Counted from the stretch's first letter, positions 15,110 to 24,432 are shown. The stretch: 37,893 nt of DNA from DAINBT01 sp036732785 (GCA_964537505.1 CAZICK010000034.1:1-37893); one strand, 5' to 3'. A program made the numbers and translations. Notes: generated from the letters alone by a model not told the origin.

Positions 15110-15958
15110 ATGGAACAGAATGACCCGTACAGAGACTTCACCAGCAGGTTAAAATTGCTGGTTAGCAAATATCCAGTCATCATTACAACGACGCTAAGCA
15201 ACATTTTTACCATGCGGCTGATCGGGAATAAAACACATGGCGACCTCGCGGAAATCGCAATCGCTGAGTTTATCAATCAGTATATGTACGACTTTCACTC
15301 AATCCATGTCGGCAAAGACTTTTACAGAGCCAAGTCCCGCGAGGAGGACATCACCATCATCAATGAGGTCACAAAAGCCAAATTCCCCGTAAGTCTAAAA
15401 GCCTACGGAGACGGTCCGCTGCAACTCTCAACAGACAAACATATGCGAATGTTCCCAAGACTTGAGCAAGAATCAGCCGAGGTTATCGGAAAAGGGAAAA
15501 TTGCGAAGATATTCAATGACCCCGCGTTTGAGGAATTCAGCCATATAAATGTTCTTCCCTTGATTTACAACGAAAAGAAACAGCTTTGCAATATTCTCGT
15601 CTTTGACTATGAGAGGGCAAAACGGCAAACAGCCCGCATCATCCGAGTGAATGAAGGACGGGGCAGAAAACACCCTGTATATAGATTTTACGATGAAAAC
15701 GACAGATACGTATGCGAAGTGAGATACGGTGGTGCGTCGGCAAATGCGCTACAGCGCGGACTATGGACAAGCACCAAGAACGGGCTGAATTATTTTGACA
15801 GCGTAACGAATGGATGGATCGATTACTCGCACAACAAGATTCTTGTTCAACTGTTTTCTCACGCACTTGTTTCGTCCAGTGCTGGACATGAATCAGCTCT
15901 TGAGAAGATCAAAGAAGACATCGTACGACTTAAGCAGATTGCCGGAATCAGAAAATGA
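15110..15958 (+). CDS. Probable type II restriction endonuclease
   Basis: A 282-residue protein with AGAGGAAAAAA before ATG 15110. It is called from context and one motif region. It overlaps an adenine methyltransferase by 4 bases (ATGA). Residues 44-97 carry the acidic and Lys residues expected of a PD-(D/E)xK nuclease core: Glu48 in GDLAEIAIAEF, Glu79-Asp80 in SREEDITIINE, and Ser-Leu-Lys97 in FPVSLKAYG. I could not place it in a named restriction family or predict the recognition site. It would cut unmethylated foreign DNA. Alternative: a non-nuclease partner of the methyltransferase. Confidence 0.65.
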   Translation: MEQNDPYRDFTSRLKLLVSKYPVIITTTLSNIFTMRLIGNKTHGDLAEIAIAEFINQYMYDFHSIHVGKDFYRAKSREEDITIINEVTKAKFPVSLKAYGDGPLQLSTDKHMRMFPRLEQESAEVIGKGKIAKIFNDPAFEEFSHINVLPLIYNEKKQLCNILVFDYERAKRQTARIIRVNEGRGRKHPVYRFYDENDRYVCEVRYGGASANALQRGLWTSTKNGLNYFDSVTNGWIDYSHNKILVQLFSHALVSSSAGHESALEKIKEDIVRLKQIAGIRK

Positions 15959-17091
15959 TGGAAGAACTAGCACTATTTCCCGACATTGTTACGGATGCTC
16001 CAGACACAGAGGGCATCAAGTATGCCGGCTCCAAACTCAAATTGTTGCCGCATATCTTACATCTTGCCAAAAAGGTTTCAGCGAGCAGCGTGTTTGATGG
16101 ATTCTCCGGCACAAGCAGGGTGTCGCAGGCGTTCGCCAAGCGTGGCTATCGGGTGATCGCTAATGATTGTGCCGTATGGTCGCATGTGTTCGGTACCTGT
16201 TACCTACTGAATCACAAAAGTTCCTCGGAGTACCGAGATTTGATCAATCACCTGAACGCTTTGACTCCTGTGGATGGCTGGTTTACGCAGTATTACGGGG
16301 GCCTTCCAAATGGAGGATTATCCTCTCAAGTGGATGGGTTGAAAAAGCCATGGCAAGTGAAGAATACAAGAAAACTTGACGCCATACGTGATGAGATAGA
16401 TCGCCTTTCTCTGCCTCCCGTAGACAAGGCCGTTGCATTAACAAGCCTTATTCTTGCGCTTGATAAAGTTGACAGTACAATGGGCCACTATGTGTCATAT
16501 CTTAACGATTGGTCGCCACGCTCATATAACGACCTTCTTCTGAATGTGCCAGCCGTTTTCGCCACGACAGAGGATAATCAGGTTCTGCGGGGCGACATCT
16601 TCAATATATTGCCCTCAGTTCAGACTGATCTATCATATTTTGACCCTCCTTACGGTTCGAACAATGAGAAGATGCCACCGTCCCGTGTTCGATATGCGTC
16701 CTATTACCATCTGTGGACTACGATATGCCTCCACGACAAGCCGCAACTCTTTGGTAAGGCGAATAGAAGAGTCGATGCTTCAGACACAGTAGCTGGCTCG
16801 GTATTCGAGGAATTTCGGCGAAACTCATCGGGCAGGTTTATTGCCGTCGAATCGATTGAGCAACTACTCAGGAGCGTAAATTCCCGATGGATTATTCTTT
16901 CATACAGTTCCGGTGGCAGGGCAACTGCGGAAGAATTAAATGATGCCATTGCTTCGAGCGGTAGAGTTCTTGTCATTGAAGAAATTGACTACAGGAAGAA
17001 TGTCATGGCGGGGATGAAATGGACAAATGATTGGATTCGTGAAGCCGAAGAGCCTCACCGTGAATTCCTCTTCTTGATTGAGAAGAAATAG
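15955..17091 (+). CDS. N6-adenine DNA methyltransferase (D12 class)
   Basis: A 378-residue methyltransferase. The order is typical of the D12/alpha group: KYAGSKLKLLPHIL (about 22-35), motif I FDGFSGTSRVSQAF (47-60), a long target-recognition region with the YYGG and WFTQYY phrases, then the catalytic DPPY motif in LSYFDPPYGSNN (230-233). It transfers a methyl group from SAM to adenine N6 and protects host DNA from the partner nuclease. Its start overlaps the nuclease stop by 4 bases, so both are made together. It is similar in design to Dam/M.FokI-like enzymes; the specificity is not readable from sequence. Confidence 0.87.
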   Translation: MMEELALFPDIVTDAPDTEGIKYAGSKLKLLPHILHLAKKVSASSVFDGFSGTSRVSQAFAKRGYRVIANDCAVWSHVFGTCYLLNHKSSSEYRDLINHLNALTPVDGWFTQYYGGLPNGGLSSQVDGLKKPWQVKNTRKLDAIRDEIDRLSLPPVDKAVALTSLILALDKVDSTMGHYVSYLNDWSPRSYNDLLLNVPAVFATTEDNQVLRGDIFNILPSVQTDLSYFDPPYGSNNEKMPPSRVRYASYYHLWTTICLHDKPQLFGKANRRVDASDTVAGSVFEEFRRNSSGRFIAVESIEQLLRSVNSRWIILSYSSGGRATAEELNDAIASSGRVLVIEEIDYRKNVMAGMKWTNDWIREAEEPHREFLFLIEKK

Positions 17092-17168
17092 AACCCCTGT
17101 ATTGGTTGAGCGTGAATTGGACAAACGCGTTTAATTGTTTACACCTAATTTTATCTGATTTGCCTTTG

Positions 17169-17368
17169 GTGCGATTTCGCTTACGCGGCTCTACGTGTCG
17201 CACTTTTTCTTGTGTATTGGTTATACGCAAAGTTAGAACAGGGCCTTTGGGGCCAAGACTGATAATTTTATACGTTAGCGAAACATTTATGAAGTCACAT
17301 AAAAATCCATTTTTGCGTAACAGGCCCTGTTGAATGGAAATTGGGTTAAAAAAACTGCGAAAGTTAAC
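17169..17368. repeat. 200-bp dispersed repeat, copy 1
   Basis: It is about 89-90% identical by eye to 33499-33698 and the same length. It begins with GTGCGATTTCGC, whose GTGCGA pairs with a downstream TCGCAC followed by five T (terminator-like). It holds an exact 10-bp inverted repeat, AACAGGGCCT (17237-17246) and AGGCCCTGTT (17322-17331), and ends with CTGCGAAAGTTAAC. No coding frame is shared by both copies. It resembles a non-autonomous mobile element (MITE-like) or a structured repeat. Confidence 0.7.
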
Positions 17369-17673
17369 CAAGCGTAAATTCCTCCCAAAGGGATGGCGGC
17401 GGCTATTCGTCCTCCATAAGTTTATCCTTATCATATTTTAGGTCTGATCCCTATACCCCCAATATATCTATTAGCGCAAAAGTGTCACATGGAAACTATG
17501 AATTCGAAAAAAGATAAAAAATTTTATCTTTTTATCAATACTAGACTTAGTGATTTAGTCTGCTGTTTTTTCGGCCAAATTTGAGCGCAAAACTGACTAA
17601 TTGCCCTATATATGGGGATTCTGTGTTTTGCATTGGAGAATTTGGAAGTATTTGTTTGATGAAAGGAAATCGA
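17369..17673. other. AT-rich gap upstream of the methyltransferase-like gene
   Basis: No gene seen. A perfect AT hairpin, AAAAAGATAAAA (17508-17519) with TTTTATCTTTTT (17522-17533) and a 2-base loop, could end transcription in both directions. A smaller stem around TAGACT/AGTCTG follows near 17543-17563. Confidence 0.5.
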
Positions 17674-18573
17674 ATGATGTGCGAATCGTTGCTCAAAGAA
17701 GTAAAAGAACTGTTAGCTCCGAATGAACTCTGGACAATGCGTGCCGGCATTGAAGAAGTTCTCAAATCTGAAATGGCCTCTCTTCCAAATGGGGGAGAAA
17801 TCTCGAAATTGGAACGTCGGCACCCGACAACTGCTGCCGCATTACGAGTTTTTCTTAACGCCTTTTTTGCACGTCATTTTTTCCAAGTTCAAGATACGAT
17901 TCTCCAAACAGATGTTTTTGAAAGATTTCTGAGCGTAATTCGTAGAGGTAATTTACGAATTGCCGATATAGGATGTGGCCCGGCTGTGGCAAGCCTTGCG
18001 ATTTTGGATGTGATAACTGCGATCAACCAAAGTATTAAACTGCCCATAATTAGGACATCTGTTGTCTTAAATGATATTTCTGGTGTCTCTTTGCATGCTG
18101 GGCAGAGGATGCTTCGCTTACTCACAAAACGTTCGAATAATTATGTGGCCTTAACAGACATCATTTCTGTTGATACGCCATTCCCAAAAAGTTTGACACA
18201 ACTTCGTAGAGTTGCAGCGATGATGGGACCTCATGATTTGTGTTGTATGTCTTATGTGCTGGATTTGCTTAAAGAAGAGTTGACTCACAGTGAAATACAA
18301 AACAATATCCAGGAACTACTCAGGTATTGTTCCGCTAATGCTTCGTGCGTAGTTTTACAAGACAGATTTCACGAATCAATACTTCGCCAGGCTGCACGTC
18401 TTCAAGATGTTTCTTCGCACAAGGCTACATTACGGCAGAAGGTTTATGACAAGGAAAACTCATATGCAGAACATACTTATACATTTTTCCGAACGATTGT
18501 CGCGCCCCAAACCCCGATAAGTCAAGGTGTTGAGACGAGGTTTTGTTTGCAGAATGTGGCTGGCATGTTGTAG
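17674..18573 (+). CDS. SAM-dependent methyltransferase-like protein
   Basis: A 299-residue protein. A Rossmann-type motif I is clear in LRIADIGCGPAVASLAIL (about 88-105), followed by an acidic motif-II-like strand end, SVVLNDISG (about 125-133), and a later hydrophobic strand with MSYVLDLL. The rest is not assigned to any family; it lacks the catalytic NPPY/DPPY signature, so DNA methylation is not indicated. AAAGGA lies 5-10 bases before ATG 17674; earlier in-frame starts (17659, TTG 17581) are less good. The last 52 bases overlap the end of the opposite-strand radical SAM gene. Next to a restriction system and a repeat, it may be part of the accessory island. Confidence 0.55.
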   Translation: MMCESLLKEVKELLAPNELWTMRAGIEEVLKSEMASLPNGGEISKLERRHPTTAAALRVFLNAFFARHFFQVQDTILQTDVFERFLSVIRRGNLRIADIGCGPAVASLAILDVITAINQSIKLPIIRTSVVLNDISGVSLHAGQRMLRLLTKRSNNYVALTDIISVDTPFPKSLTQLRRVAAMMGPHDLCCMSYVLDLLKEELTHSEIQNNIQELLRYCSANASCVVLQDRFHESILRQAARLQDVSSHKATLRQKVYDKENSYAEHTYTFFRTIVAPQTPISQGVETRFCLQNVAGML

Positions 18574-19652
18574 CGTTGGCAGATAGCGAGGAATGGTTCT
18601 ACGACATGATGTTGGGCGATATGGTGTGGCAGTCGCCATGAGCCGCCATGGAAATCTAATCGTTGCGGATGGCCGAGGTGTTCATAGGCTTGTTTTAGGT
18701 TTTGCATTGTGGGTGAAAGCTGTTTGAATCTCGGTTGAGTGATCTTGGCGACGGAATAGACAATTTTCATGCAGCCAACTTCGGCGGCAAAAGCGACCAG
18801 TCGCTCAAGATCGTCAAGAGGCTGGGCTTCGGGCAGATTGAAATCAGCGAATGTTTTTCCGTTCGGCAATGGGCTTCTCGGCAGGAGTGGATCGATACGC
18901 AATACAACAGGGATTCGTGCGTCTGTGAGTTTTCGTACAGCGTTTATGCGTTCGCTAATCGCCGGTGCTCCGGGATCGAAAAACGCCCCGGCCTCATCTC
19001 GCCAAAATGCCAGAGAGACCTCCACTCGTAGCGGCGGCAGATTTTGCTGTTCGAACCGTGCCTTGCCCGGGTGATCGCCGGGCAATGAATTTAACTGCCG
19101 CAATATATCAAGGTATTGCGGCTCCGCGGGAATCGCGGGATTTTTGGTCAACAATACAACCGACGTAAAACGCCGGCGAGAGCGAAGAATCTGTTTCATG
19201 GCAAAGAGTGTTTGCCCGACTTGCCTTTCCAATTCCTGGAACGCATCGGTACTATTGGACATGTGCACAGGTGCAACCGGCACATCGTATTTGTCCAGGT
19301 CCGCCAAATCACGTAACAAGCCTCGTTCGAAGTTTTTTTTGCAGTTTGCCTGGTCTGGTTCGTAACCGGTGGCATAGCAGTATTCACATGCATGGCCGCA
19401 CCCTGTATAAACGTTGATGCAATAGCGATGGCCGGAAGGGAAGTCCCGCTGGCTGGCAAATGGACAGTACCATTTGAGAATGCAAGGCCGAGTCACGCCG
19501 ACAACCGGTTTGCCTGACCGATGTGGTAAAAAATACCATGCCATCGCCGCACGGTCTTTGGGGTCCATCGCGTCAAACACCGGACGATACTTCTGGTCAA
19601 CTCGCTGAGCCAGCACTAACCCACCGTCAATATCCGTTCCAAACAAACTCAT
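18522..19652 (-). CDS. Spore-photoproduct-lyase-like radical SAM protein
   Basis: A 376-residue radical SAM protein. The CxxxCxxC cluster site is C85, C89, C92 in VYTGCGHACEYCYA. The family marks are those of the SPL-like/Rv2578c group (HRYCINVYTGC upstream, VLLTKNPAI and RIDPLLP downstream). True SplB repairs UV thymine dimers in spores; members outside spore formers have unknown substrates. ATG 19652 was chosen over a TTG nine codons upstream. It lies 75 bases behind the cytochrome gene on the same strand and could share its transcript. Its 3' end overlaps the convergent methyltransferase-like gene. Confidence 0.7.
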   Translation of the reverse strand: MSLFGTDIDGGLVLAQRVDQKYRPVFDAMDPKDRAAMAWYFLPHRSGKPVVGVTRPCILKWYCPFASQRDFPSGHRYCINVYTGCGHACEYCYATGYEPDQANCKKNFERGLLRDLADLDKYDVPVAPVHMSNSTDAFQELERQVGQTLFAMKQILRSRRRFTSVVLLTKNPAIPAEPQYLDILRQLNSLPGDHPGKARFEQQNLPPLRVEVSLAFWRDEAGAFFDPGAPAISERINAVRKLTDARIPVVLRIDPLLPRSPLPNGKTFADFNLPEAQPLDDLERLVAFAAEVGCMKIVYSVAKITQPRFKQLSPTMQNLKQAYEHLGHPQRLDFHGGSWRLPHHIAQHHVVEPFLAICQRYNMPATFCKQNLVSTP

Positions 19653-19727
19653 GCTTTTATTCTTGTGAAAACATCTCAAAAATAATTTACATTATGATAA
19701 CATCCTCTTTCGACATCATATATTTTT

Positions 19728-22043
19728 TTAGCGAGTGTCGTAGATTTTATCGTCGTTTCGTATCGCGGCACGTCTGAGAAGTTCGTTCTCGCGCTGCAAG
19801 CTATACCTGCCCTGGCGATTTTGATCGATAGGGCAGGGGGTGAAACCTTCCATATCGGCCCTGGGTTTTTCAGCGAGTGATTTTTTACCAGCCTCAATTA
19901 TGGCAATCGCTTTGGCCATTTTTTGGGGGTCGTCTTTAATGGCTTCCAGGCAGGGGCTAAGCTGTGGTCTGTCAAAACTGATCTGCGAGGATAGCTGCCT
20001 TGCATGATGTTCCAACCCTGTCAAATTGACCGCGGTAAGCTCTTCCAGTTCCCTTATCTGAGCATTGGAAAGCGGGCTTCTGCCTGCGAGATTGTCCGGG
20101 TAAGCACTGGCGTAAGATGGATAGTAGGGTCCGTTCAGGTCGATCCATGTAATAATTCTGTCCAGTTCCTCCGTCGAGAGTTTGACTTTGCTATGGCCGG
20201 ACATTATCTGCTCGACAAGCCTGCTCTTGCGTGCGCCCCACGAATACGCCTGCATGGTAAGGTGCGATCCCGCTCCTACGCAGTTGATATATTTCTTCAT
20301 CCAAAGATCGACATAAGAAGCATTGAAGGTATTGTCCCGGTCGCCGGCAAGCATAAGTTTCTTGCCGGCCTCTTTCCCAAAATCGTGACAGCTTACGCAA
20401 TGCCTGTCAAAGACAGGCTGAACCTCCCTCATGTAGCTAAAGAGCCTCGGCGGGCCGTACCAGCCGTTAAGTTTACTGGGGGCCCGCTGCACAGCAAGCG
20501 GTATTCGATCCGAGGTGGCGGGCGGTGCGGCCCTGCGATTATCGTGACAACCCACACAACCGGTAATCTCGCCAGACTGCGCGACAGTTCCACTTCGCAT
20601 CGACTGTATCATCATGCCATTTTCGTCGAGCAATTGAAAATAAATGTACGTGTCCGAAGGCACCTGGAAATAAGCCGAGCCGTCCTGTTCGACAGGTACC
20701 GTCGAAAGTATCCGCTTGTTCTCAAAGTTGTGCCAGTTCATACCCGGAGCCTGTAGCCCCTGTCCGCCCCATTGCGGTATTGTCCAGAACCGCTTCTCAG
20801 GGGACTCGATAATACGAAGATACTTGACAGCAGAGCGTTCTACGCCTTTCATGTGCGTGCCCCGATAAACGTCCACAACGTAAAAGGAGGCGTTGGCGTT
20901 CTCAAAATCGCGGCGAATGGGCACGACACCAGGCCTTGGCCTTGGGGCTAAAGGCATCGGATCGAAACAGCCTGTTTCTTCCGTATGAAGGAGTGTTTCA
21001 TTTGCAAACACGTCAAGGAGGTATATCCCCATTTTTTCGCCGTCCCCGGTCATTCTCGAACAAAGGAAATACTCATCGCTCAAGGGGAAGGGATCTTCAT
21101 ATTTCGGGTTGACCTGCTTAAATGTATCGAGATCACCGTTCTCGACAAGGTTGATCGCAGTTTCGGGCCAGGTCCGCACAACGCCAATCCTGCCGTCGAT
21201 CCCCATGCGGCTGTCGATAATGGCTATCGCTCCCCAGGGTCGGTCATGACAGGATGTAAACGTACAAACAACCCGCTGCGTTTGCGGTATCTGCCTGGCA
21301 TCGATCACGCCACCTGGTGAGCTTGTATTGTTTCCCCAGTACACCGACTGGTTGGTTCCGTCGGGATTAACCGTCCAAAGGCCCTGCGCATCGCCGAAAT
21401 TCCGGTCGATATACTCCCAGCGATCATAAAGAATGCGTCCGTCGCTCATCACCGAAGCGTGACCTTCATGAAGCGTGCTCTTTGCGATCTGGTGGATGTT
21501 CGCTCCATCGGCGTCCATTTTGAAGAGATTGCCCATGATATGCCGATTGCACCCGCAATACTTCAACTCGCGTGTGGAGCTGAAAACAATCGAGCCGTCA
21601 GGCATATACACAGGGTCAATATCCGCAGCACCGGTCATAGCCGTTAGCTGTCTTAGGCCGGTGCCGTCGGCATCGATCTCGTAAATATGATAGTCTTCCT
21701 CGATGCTCTTTCGCATCGAAAACAGTATCCTGCGAGCGTCGTAACTTACATCTATATCACGAATGCCACCATTCTCGCCGGCATCGAAGATAGTCCTGAC
21801 CGTTTGGCCATTTGCAAAGTCTATGGCCTTTATAATACCACCGGCGCGAAAGCTCCTTGTATTGATTTCGCCCGTAACAAACATTGTCTCCGTATTGTGA
21901 TGATCCTCCTGATACTGAGGCCGAACAACAAAAATTATCGGCTGGGCGCGTACCAGCGGATTGACAGCCAACGACTGAGAACAGAAGATGCACAAGCCGG
22001 CAAGTAACAGCACCAACACGTTTTTATATACTGTTTGTTTCAC
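19728..22043 (-). CDS. Periplasmic beta-propeller multiheme protein, hydrazine-synthase-alpha-like
   Basis: A 771-residue secreted protein starting at GTG. Residues 1-26 are a signal peptide (VLVLLLAGLCIFCSQSLA). Residues about 80-360 are TolB-like propeller repeats (e.g. DIDVSYDARRILFS, YMPDGSIVFSS, MSDGRILYDRWEYID). A middle domain (about 370-490) resembles the HZS alpha middle domain. Two c-type heme sites follow: CVGCH (496-500) and CVSCH (549-553). A helical tail ends it. Planctomycetes have many such proteins outside anammox bacteria, so hydrazine synthesis should not be assumed; without beta and gamma subunits nearby a general redox or hydrolytic role is likelier. A weak promoter (TTGAAA-N17-TATCAT, 22050-22078) lies directly upstream. 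Confidence 0.75.
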   Translation of the reverse strand: MKQTVYKNVLVLLLAGLCIFCSQSLAVNPLVRAQPIIFVVRPQYQEDHHNTETMFVTGEINTRSFRAGGIIKAIDFANGQTVRTIFDAGENGGIRDIDVSYDARRILFSMRKSIEEDYHIYEIDADGTGLRQLTAMTGAADIDPVYMPDGSIVFSSTRELKYCGCNRHIMGNLFKMDADGANIHQIAKSTLHEGHASVMSDGRILYDRWEYIDRNFGDAQGLWTVNPDGTNQSVYWGNNTSSPGGVIDARQIPQTQRVVCTFTSCHDRPWGAIAIIDSRMGIDGRIGVVRTWPETAINLVENGDLDTFKQVNPKYEDPFPLSDEYFLCSRMTGDGEKMGIYLLDVFANETLLHTEETGCFDPMPLAPRPRPGVVPIRRDFENANASFYVVDVYRGTHMKGVERSAVKYLRIIESPEKRFWTIPQWGGQGLQAPGMNWHNFENKRILSTVPVEQDGSAYFQVPSDTYIYFQLLDENGMMIQSMRSGTVAQSGEITGCVGCHDNRRAAPPATSDRIPLAVQRAPSKLNGWYGPPRLFSYMREVQPVFDRHCVSCHDFGKEAGKKLMLAGDRDNTFNASYVDLWMKKYINCVGAGSHLTMQAYSWGARKSRLVEQIMSGHSKVKLSTEELDRIITWIDLNGPYYPSYASAYPDNLAGRSPLSNAQIRELEELTAVNLTGLEHHARQLSSQISFDRPQLSPCLEAIKDDPQKMAKAIAIIEAGKKSLAEKPRADMEGFTPCPIDQNRQGRYSLQRENELLRRAAIRNDDKIYDTR

Positions 22044-22133
22044 TACTGCATGATACCGTAAATTATTCGATTTTTCAATCTATTTTTCTGGCGCTAAATT
22101 GACGTGGCTGAGGGGCGAGGAAAGTGTGGGAAT

Positions 22134-23189
22134 TTAGCTTGTGCGGTTTTCTGTGCAACGGGCGCGGCCGCCTGGGCCGGTTGCGATGTGTCGGCCGAGG
22201 GATTCGATTCGCTGCTGGAGGCAATTGCGGCAGTGGCCCGCTGTTTCGTGAATACATGCTTTGTCGGGGTAGATTTCGTATAGTTGTCGGTATTTGGTGG
22301 GGGTGAGGTTCGGCATGACCACATTGGCGCCTCGGCTCAGTCCCAGTTCTCTTCCCGCGGCGATATTTATGGTAGCTAAGGCGGTGGTACTTGGGATGTT
22401 TGCTTCCGGACAAACAAGCCGTGCCAGTGCGATTACCTTATATACCATCAGTTCCGAGTTGGGCACCTGATCTTCCGTTGGCATGGCCGGTGATGGCTGC
22501 CGCCGGGCCAAGGGCGTGTCAGGGTGGCTGATATAAGGTCCCATGCCAATCATGTCAAGGTCGAGGCGGCGAAACATGTCAATGTCATTGGCCAAGCTAT
22601 CAAAAGTCTGACCTAGGATGCCGACCATTACTCCACTGCCAACCTCATAACCCAATTTTCTAAGCTCGCACAAAAGGTCAAAACGATTGCACGTTTGAGA
22701 CGGCCGTGGTGGATGAATTTTTTGGTACAACTGCGGATCGGACGTTTCAAAACGCAGCAAATACCGGTCCGCTCCCGCCTGTCGCCATGTCCGCAAGTCC
22801 TCAACAGGACGTTCGCCCATACTTAATGTTACGGCTAAAGGGGTTTGGCTTTTGATGCGGTTGATAATGTCAGCGAGCCATTGTGTTTTTATGCCATAAT
22901 CTTCGCCGGCCTGGATGACCACGGTGCCGTAACCAAACTCCACCGCCTGGGCTACACACCGCATGATCTCCTGTTCGTCCATGCGATATCGCTGAAGCGT
23001 TTTGCGATTCGAGCGCAATCCACAATACTCACATTGGCGCACGCAATGATTAGATATTTCAATGAGTCCTCGCAGATGAACCGCATTGCCCACCACTTGT
23101 TGACGTGTTACATCGGCTTGCTGCCAAAGCTGGTCGAGGCGATCGGGGTTTTCCTCACGGAGCCAATTGTGGATTTCGTTTTTTTTCAT
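22134..23189 (-). CDS. hydE: [FeFe]-hydrogenase maturation radical SAM protein HydE
   Basis: A 351-residue protein. The radical SAM cluster site is C49, C53, C56 in NHCVRQCEYCGLR. Downstream marks include VIQAGEDYG, TLSMGERP, LLRFETSDPQLYQKIHP and GMGPYISHPDTPL, characteristic of HydE. Together with HydG and HydF it builds the diiron part of the H-cluster, using a complexed cysteine-bound iron carbonyl made by HydG. ATG 23189 was chosen; it lies inside the end of hydF (35-base overlap), which indicates coupled translation. A further upstream in-frame start would overlap hydF much more. Confidence 0.92.
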   Translation of the reverse strand: MKKNEIHNWLREENPDRLDQLWQQADVTRQQVVGNAVHLRGLIEISNHCVRQCEYCGLRSNRKTLQRYRMDEQEIMRCVAQAVEFGYGTVVIQAGEDYGIKTQWLADIINRIKSQTPLAVTLSMGERPVEDLRTWRQAGADRYLLRFETSDPQLYQKIHPPRPSQTCNRFDLLCELRKLGYEVGSGVMVGILGQTFDSLANDIDMFRRLDLDMIGMGPYISHPDTPLARRQPSPAMPTEDQVPNSELMVYKVIALARLVCPEANIPSTTALATINIAAGRELGLSRGANVVMPNLTPTKYRQLYEIYPDKACIHETAGHCRNCLQQRIESLGRHIATGPGGRARCTENRTS

Positions 23190-24408
23190 TACGGTATATT
23201 TCCAGCGCCTCCGGGAACGGCTCCAGGGCGCGTTCGAAGATTCCCAAGCTGTAAGCAATCACCAAACCATAATTGGAGATGGGTACATTCTGTTGACGGC
23301 AGCGCATGATACGGCTGAGCACCTCCCGGCGATTCACCATACATGAACCGCACTGGATCACCAGCCGATAAGCTGAGAGGTCCTCTGGGAAATCGTGGCC
23401 CTGGACGTGGTCGAAATGTAAATCTCCACCTACGTAGTGTTTGAGCCATCGTGGGATTTTGACGCGACCAATATCATCGACAATAGGATGATGGGTGCAT
23501 GACTCTGCTATCAAGATACGATCACCAGTTTTTAATTCGTCTATGGCCATCGTTCCCTGGACCTGACAGTTCAGGTCGCCCTTTAGCCTGGCGAACAATA
23601 TCGAAAAGCCGGTCATTTTCACATCGGGCGGCGTATCGGCCGCCACCTTGACAAATGCCTGCGAGTCGGTAACCACTAATTTGGGTGGTTTGTTGAGGTT
23701 TTCCAATGCTGTTTTAAGCTGGTGTTCCTTTACGACCACACAATACGCGTCGCCGTCGAGCAGATCACGGATAGATTGTACCTGCGGGAGGATGATTCGC
23801 CCTCTTGGTGCTTCCTTGTCGATCGGGACCACCAAAACCGCTAACTCACCCGGAGGCACAAGGTCAGACAAGATTATGGGGTTGTCGATGTAGTCCGCCG
23901 GGACGGTATCGAGAAGTGCCTGGCGAAAATCGGGGATTCCGCGGCCTGAAACAGCGGCGGTTTTTACGACATGGATATTTTGCTCGGCCAGGCGATCGAG
24001 TACGCCCTGGGCGGGCGGTTCCAGATCGACTTTATTGAAGACCACCACAACAGGGATTTTTCGTTGTGTCAGTTCATCAAGAAGCTGCTGTTCGAAGTCG
24101 TCCCATTGGCCAAGATGGGTTACCAAAACCGCCAGGTCGGTACGATCAAAGACCTGTCGGGTCTTTTTCACGCGCATCCGTCCCAGTGCTCCGAGGTCAT
24201 CGATTCCGGCGGTGTCTATAAACAGCACCGGTCCTAACGGCAGGAACTCCATTGGTTTTTCGACGGGGTCGGTGGTAGTGCCGGGTTGATTCGAAACAAT
24301 GGAGACGGCCTGATGTGTAACGGCGTTTAACAGGCTCGACTTGCCTACATTGCGGCGGCCAAAAATACCGATGTGCAATCTGAATCCCTTTGGCGTGGCT
24401 TGAGCCAT
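23155..24408 (-). CDS. hydF: [FeFe]-hydrogenase maturation GTPase HydF
   Basis: A 417-residue scaffold protein that assembles the diiron unit and hands it to HydA. The N-terminal GTPase has GRRNVGKS (17-24), the DTAGID switch (65-70) and FNKVDL (124-129). A dimerisation domain is in the middle. The C-terminal cluster domain has C304-T-H306, then C353-G-S-C356. The usual pattern is CxH with a later HCxxC; here Gln stands where the His before the CxxC is common, so the fourth ligand may be exchangeable. It lies 24 bases behind hydG and overlaps hydE by 35. Confidence 0.92.
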   Translation of the reverse strand: MAQATPKGFRLHIGIFGRRNVGKSSLLNAVTHQAVSIVSNQPGTTTDPVEKPMEFLPLGPVLFIDTAGIDDLGALGRMRVKKTRQVFDRTDLAVLVTHLGQWDDFEQQLLDELTQRKIPVVVVFNKVDLEPPAQGVLDRLAEQNIHVVKTAAVSGRGIPDFRQALLDTVPADYIDNPIILSDLVPPGELAVLVVPIDKEAPRGRIILPQVQSIRDLLDGDAYCVVVKEHQLKTALENLNKPPKLVVTDSQAFVKVAADTPPDVKMTGFSILFARLKGDLNCQVQGTMAIDELKTGDRILIAESCTHHPIVDDIGRVKIPRWLKHYVGGDLHFDHVQGHDFPEDLSAYRLVIQCGSCMVNRREVLSRIMRCRQQNVPISNYGLVIAYSLGIFERALEPFPEALEIYRNEKKRNPQLAP

Positions 24409-24432
24409 TTTATGTGTCCTTTAACGTGGTTT

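Noticed and set aside
20004..20756. 250-residue plus-strand open frame
   Set aside because: Shadow of the heme protein gene, whose minus-strand motifs are clear.
19728..22043. True hydrazine synthase and anammox metabolism
   Set aside because: No beta or gamma subunit genes nearby; such alpha-like proteins are common in non-anammox planctomycetes.
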